From Phlebopus portentosus (lineage: Eukaryota > Basidiomycota > Agaricomycetes > Boletales > Boletinellaceae), in the NCBI GenBank assembly GCA_037892935.1, contig JAYXKI010000001.1:3534001-3598000 (forward strand): DNA of 64,000 nucleotides, in the 5' to 3' direction. The notes beneath the pieces were generated by a model. That model had not been told where the DNA came from and ran no database searches. It worked only from the letters and a program-made list of their open reading frames with translations. The position numbers and the translations under genes are program-made. Numbering within the stretch: position 1 is the first letter of the stretch; the number at the start of each line of letters is the position of its first letter. This document shows, piece by piece, positions 24,023 through 36,231 of the stretch.

Positions 24023-25659
24023 TTAATTTACAATCCATGGCACATCAAACACTACGAAATCAAGGAACTCCTGCTCCATGAGAGTCTGGTATTCACCGAG
24101 GAACTCTTCGCCTCCACCTCCTGCACCCACTTGTACCCGGGCGCTATTAGAACGAGGCGCTAAGTACGCAAAGTGTGCATTTAGGATAGCGAGAATTTTC
24201 TTCTGTGCTTTAGGCTGGGGCTTATGATCAAGGAAACCATATAAGTCATCGTACTGGCGTCCTGTTAGGGGAAACATGTCTCACCAGAATGGCGATTCCA
24301 ATGTAATTGGCAGGAAGACCGTAACGAAGCACGCTCTCCACGAACAACCTCAAAACTTTCAGATGCACAAGGAGTTTAAACGCTTCGGAGAAGTTTGTCC
24401 TCGAGATACGTAGGAGTTCGGTCTGATCGATAAGATTAGACGATATTTAACAACTAAGAAATTTGAGAGACAAACCCAAAGCTCTCTCTCTGTTGTCCCA
24501 GCCAGCTCAAGCTCTTGCTGATGTTTCAAGGCGAGTTCGTCTGTGTACACGAAATCCCGTACAATGAACCTATTAGTGATAAGATTGTCAGATATAAGTG
24601 CATGGACGCAATGTTCTAAATTATGTACTTGTTTTCTCGGCATTTCTGTGCAAATTCGTCCCTTACTCTCTTGAATATAATTACGGCAAATAGAGAATAT
24701 TCATCATCAGATGTGACTAGTCTGAAAACATTTCAGGTCTAAGTAACGAATAAAGGAAGCAAGTCGCGCTCACTTTGAAGATCGAGGGACAACCATGGAT
24801 GAAAGATGTTCATATTTTGAGTTCCAATCCTTCACAAGTGCTCTACCGTAGCGTCAGGGACGTTGAATCAAACCTTATTGGATGCAACGAACTTCGGAAC
24901 AGCAACAAATACGGTCTCCATGTATTCGGAATCCTCTATAATGTCCTCTTTTGAAACGACGTCCACTAGTGAGCGTACGGATAGGTTGCCTCTGAATGAT
25001 AGAAAATGAGGGTTGCAATTCTGATAAAGGTGACAGTGAACATACGTTCGCTTTCTCTGCATCTGTATTAATTGGCCCTTCGCTATGTTGTAGTTGTTTA
25101 ACTTCGCCTTCATGACGTTATCTATAGATGTCACTTCCTGTATATCAATAGCATACAACCAGGTGACTGCTGATGCATTGCTACGTAATTCCTGCTGCTC
25201 ACCTTGTTGAGGACATCCGCAATCTCCTTCGAACTCTTCTGAACGTTATATCGGCCCTCATTCCACTTCCATTCTTCTAGAATGTAGCTTTCCACAGGAC
25301 GTTCATCTACTAAGGTATGTTGACTTAGTTTCTGAGGGTCATTGTTAAGGAGGTTCCGGAGCGTGTCGACAATCTTCGCCACAACCGAGGTAAAGTACGC
25401 GTCTTGCTTTGGTAGGTCTTCGGATAGAGAAACCAGGAGATCCAGAGTCCCTGTCTTGATACGCATAGTAAGATTTATCGGTTTATGTACATTAGTATGC
25501 CTATAATACCTTAAAAGATGGGACGGCGAATTCAGCGATATTTCTTCTGGAGAAGGAGCGCGTCTGCTGCTGAATTTTGGACGCTAACTCTTGGACGAGA
25601 CCTTCTGAGTCTCCATCATGTGGCACAGATACTAGCCAAGTGCTTTGTTCGGAGGGCAT
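24023..25659 (-). CDS. VMA5: V-type proton ATPase subunit C
   Basis: Subunit C sits in the V1 sector stator of the vacuolar proton pump and controls V1-V0 assembly. The start is the ATG at 25659: [20 protein letters not shown] is the family's N-terminus and shows the first exon lies upstream of the longer open frame. Later exons give [82 protein letters not shown], then [21 protein letters not shown] and [12 protein letters not shown]. These blocks occur in the order expected of Vma5. About nine exons; the stop is at 24023-24025. A Gly/Glu insert ([14 protein letters not shown]) precedes the C-terminal strand. Expected size is about 390 residues. Confidence 0.92.
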
Positions 25660-26449
25660 TATCTCTTCGAAATGTCAAATCCGATGCAGGAAACAGAGTG
25701 AAGATGGGCTGTGTGTCGAGGTGCCTCCAACTTGGACTCCAAGCGGTGGGTGACGCACGTGACTCTGATTTTGTTTGTTTGCTCAAAACTCACTTTGACC
25801 GAAATCCAGACTGAGATTTTCAAATTTTTGCGATGTAGCACAGATTACTAGATATCAATGCCCAAGTTTAACAGCAAAAGCCATTATATCTATACTTAAT
25901 CCTCATGTACTTACAGTGTCCTTACCGGCATTTCCGAGCATATCACTTTCAATCGCTGTATATCAGCGAGAGTGCGTGCATTGATTTCCGCAGGTTTCTT
26001 CGCTTAACGTTCTGCGTTTCTTAATGCTCGCAAGTCGGACCGGACGCTCGCGGCAATGAGCGACGAGCTCTACGAAGTTCGCAGAGTCGAGCTTCCCCAG
26101 GGTGACCCAACAGCTCTTTCTGCTGTAGTCCGCTTGCGAGCCAAAGCTTATTTTGATGAGATTTACCTTCCTAATCTTTCTTGATGACTGAGTACGGAAG
26201 ACAAAAGACTGATAGATTTTGTGACCCTTATAACCTGGAAAGTAGGCGGTGATATTAGGATATACCTTGCTGGTATGAAACGTATTTATGCCCTTGTTTG
26301 TCATTCACATATCAAACTATCTCTGCTTTACTTTCAGAGAGCTGATGCATGTAGTGTCGTACTACCAAATGCGGTAGTAATGCAAAGACGATATTACGTG
26401 ATGATCTACAAGCGACGCTCCGATGCGCAATGAGTAAAATACAGAAATA
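25660..26449. other. Intergenic region with a weak spliced-gene candidate
   Basis: About 790 bp upstream of VMA5 and downstream of PRP17. A 42-codon frame at 26056-26184 on the plus strand (MSDELYEVRRVELPQGDPTA...) and a 31-codon terminal exon-like stretch at 26338-26433 look more protein-like than the surroundings, and the latter follows a good acceptor (TTACTTTCAG) paired with a GTATGA donor at 26273. I could not join them in frame, so no CDS is called. Confidence 0.3.
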
Positions 26450-28527
26450 TCAATCCTGCAAGAGAGGTCAGTAAAGTCGTGGCGAAATCTTCTTGATTCC
26501 TTACCCATAGTTTGATCAGCCCATCCCACGACGCCGTCAGGACTTTTGACTAAAAAAAAAGTGTTCATCAACACTGAGTCACGACAGGCAACTAGGACAA
26601 CTTACGGTCTCGTGTGGCAACCATTCATGAGTAATAACGACCTTCTGATGTGCATGAAGCCTCGACTTTATTCGACCAGTCTTCCAGTCCCAGAAGACGA
26701 CATTGCCTGAGCTATCACCGCTGCTAACCCATTTTCCGTCTGGAGAGAAACCAACTTGGCAAGCGTAACCTGCAACAGTGTGCCCAGCAAATCGCTTCTT
26801 ACGATTCTGCCGGAAATTATCAGTGCTATAGATGAGTATCTGGTTGTCAAGCGACTGTGCGGCGAAATATTTCTCTGAATGAAGTGGGTTAGAGGGTTCA
26901 GCAAGGCATTCGGGTTGATCACGTACTCGATGGGTGAAGAGTAACAGCAGGCATTGAATGCATGAAGGGTTCTGCGATGTACTTGATGACGACAGGAATG
27001 TCGAAGTCCCATGCGCGAATTGTCTTGTCGTCAGACGTTGTCACGAAACGTCGGTTTTCGTCGACAAAGGTGATGGTATTTACAGGCCCGAGATGCTGAT
27101 CGTATTCCTGCGTAATTTCCCCCGAATCGATATCATACTAGACATATGTCCTCGTAAGAAATCGGTTTCCTCAAACAAGTAAGAAATGAAGCACCTGGAT
27201 TATCTTCTTATCCGACATACCCGCCAGGAAAATGTTTTGCTTGTCGTCGTCTGGATGGAACTTTATGCAATACGGAATCTTGCCGTTGCTGAACCGTTTT
27301 ATACATTGTCCAGTCTCGGCGTCCCAAAGCTTCATTTGTCGATCGTAACCACAAGAAAGGAAGCTACGACCATCATTTGAGAAGCACAGATCTTTCACGG
27401 CCTTCGTGTGGCCCGTGAACGTGCGGAGACAATTTCCGGTTGTATAGATGTCCCATAACTAATTGCTAGTTAGTTTCCTCACCAGGCATGCTCCAGACCT
27501 ACTCACCTTGATTTTGGTGTCCATTGAACCACTGAGGAAAAGGTGGGCGGTATTTGGAAGGAGCTTGATGACTGAGATGCCTTGGGTATGTCCGGTATAC
27601 GTATGTATACATGCCTTCGGTATGAAACATTCTTGAGAGCCGGGCTCCGATAAAATATGCGGTGCTTGCGCGAGGGGTGGATGCATGTATGTTCTGCCCT
27701 GGTAGTCTGTTAATGATTTCCCATGGAAAATTGACGACTCCTGGCCCGCGGCACCACGTCTCCCTCTTGACTTTTTCTTCGTCGTTGTCTCTTCCTCTTC
27801 CTCCTCTTCCTCCTCTTCCTCCTCCCCCTCTTCTCCAGCCTGGAAGAGCTCGTCTGGTAAGTCGTTTGTCCTGTCATCGCCCTCATAGCCGGCCCAAGGT
27901 CCAACATAAGCACCTTCTCCATCGACAATATCAACGTCTCCCTTCGGTTTTCGTTTTCGTTTTAGTTCTTTCTTCTGAGAACGACTGACACGTAGCGTAT
28001 CTAGGGTTGCGAGTCCATTAGCTTGCGCTTTATCCACTGCGCCGATTATGGCAGGTGCACTAGGGTCCACTGAAGGATTTGCGGAATAACCAAGAATGTG
28101 GTACGTTAAATGTTGTTGTCGGAATGCGTGTTCAGTCATTGCTTGCTCCTCGACATGACCCGCCAATGCATTCTGGTATTTGAAGCGATTTCGTTCATCG
28201 AAAGGATTCTCTGGCCCTTGCTCTGGAAGTATCATATCGTTGAATGGGATGTTAACATTCATCTGAGTGTCTGTCGGCCGTGTCACCAGAGATGTTTGCT
28301 TTAGAGGGTCCTATTCACAATAGCTTTAGCATCAAGCTAGATTAGACAAGAAACTCTTCACACACCTCTGCAAGGACATCAGGAGCACTTGTCTCAACCT
28401 TCGTCCCTGTCTCCGCTTCTCCGACGCGTGGTTTCTTTGTGGAAGGTAGAGCTGTAATTCCGAAGGCATCCTGGGCGTTCACAACAGTGCTGTCCTCGTC
28501 TGACGAATAGCCTTGGACAAGAGACAT
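26450..28527 (-). CDS. PRP17: Pre-mRNA splicing factor Prp17 (CDC40), WD40
   Basis: Prp17/CDC40 acts in the second catalytic step of splicing within the spliceosome. The protein starts [20 protein letters not shown] (28527) and has the typical N-terminal region ([20 protein letters not shown]). A Glu tract follows near 27785-27825 and a Lys/Arg stretch near 27945-27965. WD40 repeats begin with [19 protein letters not shown] and include [57 protein letters not shown] and [19 protein letters not shown]. The last coding exon is only an Asp codon and TGA (26450-26452) after an intron starting GTAAGGAATC, giving ...LIKLWD. About eight exons, roughly 600 residues. It is divergent from the Myb gene, with about 200 bp between starts. 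Confidence 0.93.
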
Positions 28528-28729
28528 AGTACGACAATGACCCCCGCGCTATTTTCAATAGACCTTTGCACTTTTATGAAAGAAATAGGAGACGACGACA
28601 AGAGTGCGGTCAGTGTCGACTGAACCAAAGTGACGATCATCATTTGATTACATAACGCAGTGTCTCGATTCACGTCCCTCCGCTTTATTTCAGACCTTAA
28701 CTTAGTTAATGCACCCATGAGCAAGGCGA

Positions 28730-30940
28730 ATGGGCAACAACGCTAATTGTGGTCGACCATGGATACCATACGAAGATGACTTGCTCAGGGCTGCCGTTGC
28801 CATTTACGGCGATAACACAGAAAAATGGAAGGCGATTGCACTTTCGGTGCCAGGAAGGACGAATAAAGCTTGTAGAAAGGCACGTTTGAAGATCCTCGTC
28901 TACGCCGAGTGTAGCCCGTATCGCTAATCCTAAACCATGTAGCGCTGGCTTCACTCGCTGTCACCGTCCGTGAAGAAGAGCGCCTGGACCTCGGAGGAAG
29001 ACCAGCTCCTTTTATCGCTTTTTGAGAAGTATCCGAATAAATGGTCTCGGATCGCTCGCGAGATCCCCGGACGAACTGACGATGCATGTTCAAAAAGGTA
29101 CAGAGAGGCGCTAGACCCAAATCTCAAGAAGGACGAATGGACGGAGGATGAAGAAAGGCATTTGCTAGATGCTCTCATGCGTCATGGAGGTCCGACAAAT
29201 CCAAAATGGGTGCTCATCGGACAGGAAATGCGCCGGAGCAGCTTAGGCTGTCGCAACAGATGGCGGCTTCTCGAGAGAAAGAAAAGAGCCTCGATTCGTC
29301 GGGGTAATCCTGCAGACGGCCAGCCGAGCTTCGAAATTTCAGATCAGCAAAGCTCTACAGACCTTTGGATTCTTCTTGCGGAAAGCGGATCTTCATCAGA
29401 CTGGGAAGCTGTTTTGAATTCTCTTGGTGTTCCGCTTGAAAATCCCTCAGGTTCTGAAGCAAACCACGATTTCAGATTTGACGCCTCCTTCGGTGAACGG
29501 TCCGAAGTCTCTCACCGAGCTGTAGAATCTGTCTCGACCGAGCCCCAAGCGACTGTTAACCAACGTGCCGAGTTATCTGGAGGCGCGCATGTAGGCATTT
29601 TTTCTCAAGATCCTCCAGCGACCACGAGCTTTTCTTCATCGTCGTCTGATGCCGGGATAGAAACTCAGACTAATCAATGTACCGGAGCAACTGCAGTCAC
29701 GGGTTCGTCTGCTGGTAACAAGATTTCTGATTACTCTTTCGACGTCCGGGTACCGGATTCCCTTGACTACGGCTCGAGAGACAATGATTCGTTTTGTGTC
29801 TATGATGTCGATGCTCAAGTTTCACGCCGAAGGGGGGAGAATAGAGTCCGCGAAACTTCTGAGGAACCACATCATGCACCGGAGACTCCTGGCAACGCGC
29901 AAACTTCGAATGGTCTTTTTACACACGAAACGGAAAATTTGGGTTCCCTAGGTACATTGGCCCAAGCAGCGTCCACTCTATCTCCTTCACCTTTGGCTGG
30001 TGCCGACACAGGGCAGGCACAGCAAGCAGGACATAGTATCATCCTTCCGCTCCGGAAACGACGTCGACCCGCCACGGACTCCTTTGCATATGCTGGTATG
30101 CATGTAATCTCCGACGTAAGTGGAAGACCAAGGTCCGAGCCAAAATTATCATCGTCACTTCCTGTCGCTGGCGAGTGCGTCCCTGTCGTGACCGTATCTC
30201 TCTGGTCTGAATCTGACGATCTGCAGCCCATCAAATTTAGCGTATGTCTGCGGTCACTCAGCTTGTTTACCCGCAGGTACCAGCGAGAACACTTCTTGCT
30301 ACTCAACGTCTGGTGAACTGTTGAACCACTATAAGGATAAGCACATGGATGATGCAGGGACGAGTAGTGAGACACCATTCCGTTGTGGCCTGACGGGATG
30401 TAATAAGGGATGGAAGGTATGCCGTCCCTGTTACTTCCAAACGCCATAAACTGATCTTGCCTGTGTTGTCAGAGCATAAACGGTCTTCAATATCACCTTC
30501 AGATGTAAATCTTTATCCCTACCATTTGTATGTGCTCTGCTGATTTCTTTCTGTCAGCTCCAAGGTTCATTATCAGCTCATCTGTTTGCGTGCTGCGTCC
30601 ACACCAAGGCAGAATGCGGGCCGCACTTCAACGGCCTCAACGGCCGATCCAACCTGTTCCTCCGACAATGTACCCCGAGGCGGTACGAGGCGTACACACA
30701 AGTGTCCTCATTCGGGATGCTTGAAAGAATACAAGCAACTAAGCGGGCTGCGTTATCATCTACTTCATGTAAGAGTTCTATTTCTCCGAGAATCAAGACT
30801 TTATTCTGATCCTGTGTCTCCGCCATTAGGGCCATCCGAAAGACATTCCGACGCAATTCAACACTGTTCCTCCCAGAATTGCGGAACAGCTCGGCATCCA
30901 GCCAGCAACACTCGCATCGTCCAATTCCTTACCAATATAA
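28730..30940 (+). CDS. Myb-domain protein with C-terminal C2H2 zinc fingers
   Basis: A probable transcription factor. The N-terminus has three Myb/SANT-like repeats: RPWIPYEDDLLRAAVAIYGD, KKSAWTSEEDQLLLSLFEKY and KDEWTEDEERHLLDALMRHG. The second and third carry the WxxxED and GRTDDACSKRY signatures. A Ser-rich, probably disordered middle of about 300 residues follows, with a basic RKRRRPATD patch. Downstream exons encode zinc fingers: FRCGLTGCNKGWK then SINGLQYHL, and HKCPHSGCLKEYKQLSGLRY, both of the C-x4-C type seen in Sfp1-like factors. A degenerate finger (SCYSTSGELLNHYKDKH) precedes them. The splice just before it (around 30190-30290) could not be resolved. The first intron (28880-28942) appears to use a GC donor. 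The end is GIQPATLASSNSLPI, TAA at 30938-30940. Confidence 0.78.
28880..28942 (+). other. Candidate GC-AG intron in the Myb gene
   Basis: Joining after AGAAAG at 28879 to CGCTGGCTTCAC at 28943 keeps the Myb repeat intact (ACRK followed by RWLHSL). The removed 63 bases start GCACGT and end CATGTAG with a CTAATCC branch-like site, so the donor would be GC, not GT. No GT donor nearby preserves the frame and the repeat. Confidence 0.6.
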
Positions 30941-33900
30941 TCTACACACAGAAGCATTGGTCTTCGTGCCGCAGTATTCTGCGATGGAGTCGAGAAGTCA
31001 GGACGGGATAGAAGAAGGAATCATTTACTAAATTGCTTGGTGTAACCAGGTTTTGCCCTCGTTACATAGTTGCTTCGAGAAGTTGCAATACCACCATAAT
31101 TCATACTTAACGTCGATGGTGATCATCTTCGGTCCCTTCGGGAACCAACAAAACGTGCCTTGTTTGCCATTCTTTAGCTAACAACATGCAGGTGTACACA
31201 GTGCAAGTATACGGGTCGTTGGACTCGCGACTATGCAGTATCACACTTCTGAGGTGCAGAGAGACTTTTTTTCCCCCAGAAAGCGCGTTTCATCCATGTC
31301 ATTGATTCCTTTTAAGAAATTAAACATTTAATACATTTGGTTTCATGGTATGACTTGTCCATTATTGCGAAACGAAGCACTAGCACGAACCTACCGGCCA
31401 GTCCCCTCGGCCTAACCTTCTCGGCGCAAGATGGTCACTACGCAAATGGATTCACACTACGCATTAGGTTTGTTTGTACTTGTATGTCTACAGAAGCCAC
31501 TCATTTACCAATTCTTAATATTATCAATCGTTCTGGAAGCACTGTGACCATCTCAAGCAAGTTTTTCCGCTTCTTTCACAGTTACTAATCGAGTCTTAAG
31601 TTGATCTATACATACTAAGTACATATATTAATACTCCCTTCAGTCCAATTCAGAGAAGAGCAGTAATGCTAGTACCCTAAAGTTCTTCCTTATTTTTCCT
31701 CACCCGAGTTAACCAGAGTCCCGTACTCCGCTATAAGTAAGATGCAATCTGGGGTTCGAGGGAAAGTCATAGATAGGATGATATTACAAACTTGACTGTC
31801 AATTATCACTGGGCGGTAAAAGTGGAGATGTATATATATGGCTAGTACTACGAGCTGTACACTCGTGTATTTGAACGCGTAGGTCTTCAAGTATTAAAGG
31901 ACCACATGCAAGGATCTATTGTACAAAACAGAAACCACTCCGGTCTCATTACAGGACTCAATTAAAGAAGCAGCACATGTAAAAGTTGATATTTTCTCAA
32001 CCATTCATATTTAGTCTCGGATACGGATAGTGAATATGCGTACCGAAGAGCTGTGCAGGGCTGCACAGGCTGCACAGGCTGCACAGGCTGCACATGACAT
32101 TTCTACTGATTTCCTATCTATGGGATATCTGTAGGAGACGATGACGAAATCCTAGAGCTGGGACCGTATCGGCCCGTAGACTACCCAAAATGCAAGCCTG
32201 CGTCATTTCGCAGTCTGTCTGTGGTAGTATTGACAGCACAACAGTATTCAAGACGCAATGGTATGCAGTCTTCAGATATCTCCACATAGTGGACAATTCG
32301 AAATCAATCGCCACGCATTAATCTGTTCAACCTCATGGGAGTAAGTAAGCACGCCTCGGCATACTCACTCTATTGACTCTTATCTAGAATCTTCCGAGGT
32401 ACCACAGAGTTAATGTCCCCGAGGTATGTACGCATTGAAAAACAAATCGGGGGTTCCGCCGAAGAGGTTGTACGTACGGGGCGCGGCCGTGCTTGTAAAA
32501 GAATTGTCACACCCCACGGCAGCCGCACGAAGGACTTACTAACGAGGAATTGGACTCGGAGTACGGCTTGCCTATTAGCGCCTGCGCGATATCCCTGCAG
32601 CCGTGCAATCGTCGAACATCGCGTCATCCATATGGGCTACTTGCCTACCCATCGCATGTATGTTCGATGATCTTTCTCAGGCCCAAGCACGTCCAAGCTC
32701 CGACAAATCACGGAGCACAGAGGTTCGGCCTCCGAGTAATTTATCCCCTACACATGTCGATGCAGCGCTAAGTTGAACTCCGAGTTCCGTAGAAGCAGTC
32801 TACCGAAAGGATGTCTTGGCAATGCAGATTTTGTTTGACCAGATAGATAGCACCATCAGATTAATATTGCATTTCATGAATACAGTAATGATTCCCGGTT
32901 GGCGAGTCCGAATTCGTAGTGGGGATGGCGCCACGGAGCCCGAACGAGCAAAAAAATTCTGCGGATTTGTTGTCGGGTGCCGACGCCTTTTAACATTTCA
33001 ACATTTTGGATTTGATGCGAGAAAGTCGAGGAAAAGGAAAGAAAGAGGAACGCAGGAGAGTCGAGTCGTTCCGCAAAAATAATCCAAGCCAAGAGTTCCA
33101 ACTTCTCGAAATGCAATTTAACATTGGAAGAACGCTGAGTGAGGAATTTGAGCGTTCGAATGTCAGTACGTCCAGCTGAGTTTGTCCCTCTGCTAGCCAT
33201 GTAGGATCAGACGACCACCCATTTTGCGGTCTTCTAGCGCATGGAAGTTAATAAAGAGGCCGGCAGACCAGCAACTGAACAAGGCTCGAACAGGCACAGA
33301 GCTTGTTCACAAATCACCTGCTAAACTAGGTGAAACGAACATCGCGAAAAAGGGTTTGGGAAGATGAAGAGCCCGGATGAGGTGAAGATGCGGCGCGATA
33401 TCCATATCAGATGAGCTTGATATGAAGAGCGGTGGGTTCTAGGGAGGCACCGAGGACAGAAAGAAACACAACGTCAGACCTTGAGGACTTGGGAAGAGCT
33501 AGAACTTCATACGGCGCGGCGGGCGGACGCAGGTGGGCTCTTGCGTCGTTGCATCCAGCTTGACCCACCACGAACAACGTCGGAGATATGGTGTGTCCGA
33601 TACCGATAACGACAGAACGAACGAACGTGAGCTCCGATCTCGGAAAGTTGCGGTGTCCGTCCCGGAGACATGTGACATACCGATGATATTCCCAAAACAA
33701 AAGGAGAATATTAATAGAGGAAATTATTATAATAGAATTAATGAGTCGAACAATCGTTAGAGAATAACGGAACCTCGACTGAGATACGACGTACAAATAG
33801 CGACGTTCATTGCTCTGCATCTCGCAGCGCCATGGTTCCCCAAACCCCGCAGCACAATTATTACCATGGTACTCTTGTCTTTGAGGATTGATTACACAAA

Positions 33901-34469
33901 GGCGGAGAGCTTGCTTGCGCATCAGTAAATTTGATATCTTCATTCGTGTTTCTTTCAAGAGATCAGTCTGTTCGGCATGGTGCTGCCGCGCCTCGGTGCG
34001 GGAAGGAGGCATCCGCAGCAGCATGCGTTATTTTGATCAAGTCCGATGTGACGTGCTCTTGAGATTCGGCACGTCCGTGGGTAAGCTCGGGATCGGAAAC
34101 AAAATCAGAAGACTCAGAACATTTGGAATCATAGGCCAGAAGTAATTGTAAGTGTGGAGAGGCCAGACGTCTCCCCGCGTTTTGTGGTGCTTTCATAATT
34201 ATGAAGAACGGAACTCCCAAGGATAATAATGGAGCGCAAACTTGATGGTCGAGAATGGACCGCCAGCGGAACGAACCGAATGTAAATGGACGAAGGCGGC
34301 GCTTCACGACGAGACGGTAGTGAAGACGAGCGATGCGGAGGCGACCAGAACGAAAAATTAAGGATTAGAAACGACGGAAGCTCTCGATGCGCGTGGGCAG
34401 ATGGGTAGTCCGGTGATGGGTCTGTTCCTGTCGGTCGTCGTTGACACCGTAACTGATCTCCATCCATAC
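30941..34469. other. Gene-poor 3.5-kb stretch left of the transposon
   Basis: No convincing gene. The longest open frame (33407-34024, minus) and others at 31337-31588 and 32413-32670 have no domain, odd composition and no splice partners. The only ordered structure I see is the 9-bp tandem repeat at 32059-32094. The region ends at the transposon's target duplication and may contain decayed mobile DNA. Confidence 0.5.
32059..32094. repeat. Four copies of a 9-bp tandem repeat
   Basis: The unit GGCTGCACA is repeated four times in a row with no mismatch (32059-32067, 32068-32076, 32077-32085, 32086-32094). It is flanked by a related CTGTGCAGG. A small minisatellite in noncoding DNA. Confidence 0.92.
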
Positions 34470-34488
34470 TGGTGACTGGCAATTCCCA
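34470..34488 (+). repeat. Left terminal inverted repeat (19 bp)
   Basis: TGGTGACTGGCAATTCCCA, identical over 19 bases to the reverse complement of 38768-38786. The outside neighbour is TCCATAC (34463-34469), repeated at the other end. Confidence 0.93.
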
Positions 34489-36178
34489 ACTCCAAACCGT
34501 GCGTTCCCACGATTCCTGCCGCGTCGTGCCAGTGATCGACGCATGCATGAATGTTGTTGCACTTTTGAAGATGGCCTTCGCCTCAACTAAAAATCGCAAA
34601 TATTGATGAATTGAGGGAGGAGATAGATTTCGAAAGTAGGGGGTTGGGACAGTGCAGATTCAGAAAATTAACGAACACGTGATGTGATAGAAATATGTTG
34701 AACTCCGGCGACACCTCTGCTTCTCGATCAAAGAAGCAAGAAAAGGCAAAATTCAATCAGTAAGCATATGTAAAGGATAGTTTGATGCATACAGAGTACT
34801 TACAGTGCGATTTGAGAAGAGAAATGCCAAAAACGAAGCAATCACGCTCTGGAGCCCAAGTTTTGGTGCTCCAGAAAGCTCGAGACGATCTCGCAACTGT
34901 CAGTTCATCGAGAAAAGAGAATATTCCTGTCAAAAACACAAGGTCGACGAGTTTGAAGATCGAACAACTTACGGTGGACTTGCAAAGGGCAGAAGGGCGG
35001 CTTAACGAAACACAAAAGCTTGCTATTCAGCAAGCTGTCGACTTCGACCGTTTAAACAAGGAGTTTCAGAAGCTCGAGACTGCCAATGAATCGATGAGAC
35101 ATCACCTTGTGCAAATACAGGTGGCACTTACCAAAAGCGAGGACCAGCTGTCCAAGGCGTGGGCAAATACATCTGCCTCTCAAAACCAGGTCAGGTACCT
35201 GCGAGTTGCTCGCAAGCGTCTTTCCGAGACCAAAACTTTGCTGGGCAATAAAAACAAACAATTAAGAGGTCAGTTACTGGCAAAGGAGACAAAACTCACC
35301 AAACACGAAATGACGGCTGCTGCATTACATTTGCACATCGAAACCTTGAGCAATGCACCAAAAATCGCACCACCGTCACTGTCCTCAACGAATGTCAGTA
35401 CTTTGGTCACGAATTCATGCCAGAGAGAACTCGAGAGAAGGATCAGAATGCTGGAGAAGAAGATTCGTCAGATCGGAAGAAATTACGACAGAAAAATCGA
35501 GAACTTACGCAATCGAATTCAGACAACCCGAAGCAAATACAATGCTCTCCGAATGCAACTTTGCCGATCTCGAAAACATGTCAGCAAGCTCGATTTGTTC
35601 AAGAAGAAAGCAATGATAATGGTTCGACATACCTATAAAGGACTGTACTCGACTCGTCTTCGCTCGCTCATTCGCCGAATGTGTAGTCTTGGATGTCCTC
35701 TGACAAAATGCGGAATGGTTTTTTCTGAGTTCATGAAGTTCCTCTGTAATTTTATTGGACTCACCTCTGGAATGAAAATTCGAGTGCCGAGCATACGAAC
35801 AATCAGAAGATTTGTCAAGGAAGGAGAGGTCGCGTCCAGGATCCAACTTGGTGAAGAAATGAGACGAACCGTTGGTACGTTCGTAATGTTGAAGAGCTTC
35901 CTGATCAATCGAGTTTAATTTTTGTCCAGGATTTACCACTGGCGGCGATGGAACTACAAACAAAAGTCAGAACTTCGATTCTTTTCATCTGAACTTCTCG
36001 ATCCCAAAAAATGCCTCCTCGGAGGCATCTTCGTCGTCTGAAACCGTTCGACATGTTCGCTTTGGGAACCTACGAATGGAGGCAAATCATAGAGCCGAAA
36101 CGCAGATGAATGGAGACGTCCAGTTCATACAAAATTTCATTGATCTGTACAAAAAGAGTCCATTGGGACAAAGAAATG

Positions 36179-36231
36179 GTCAGACTATACTCAGCTAGGA
36201 TCTATTGTATAGGTGCTAACTCGAGTCTCAG
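36179..36231 (+). repeat. Introner-like intron copy 1 (53 nt)
   Basis: Begins GTCAGACTATACTCAGC, contains GTGCTAACTCGAG (branch site) and ends CTCAG. Removing it joins ...GQRN to DVSTLD in frame (phase 1). The body, including AGGATCTATTGTATAGGT, is shared with copies 2 and 3. Confidence 0.9.

Noticed and set aside
31911..31925. AGGATCTATTGTA, similar to part of the introner-like introns
   Set aside because: Only about 13-14 bases match and neither the GTGAGAC start nor the CTAACTCGAG part is present; probably chance.
33407..34024. 205-codon open frame on the minus strand
   Set aside because: No recognisable domain, mixed composition, no exon partner; lies in gene-poor DNA beside the transposon.
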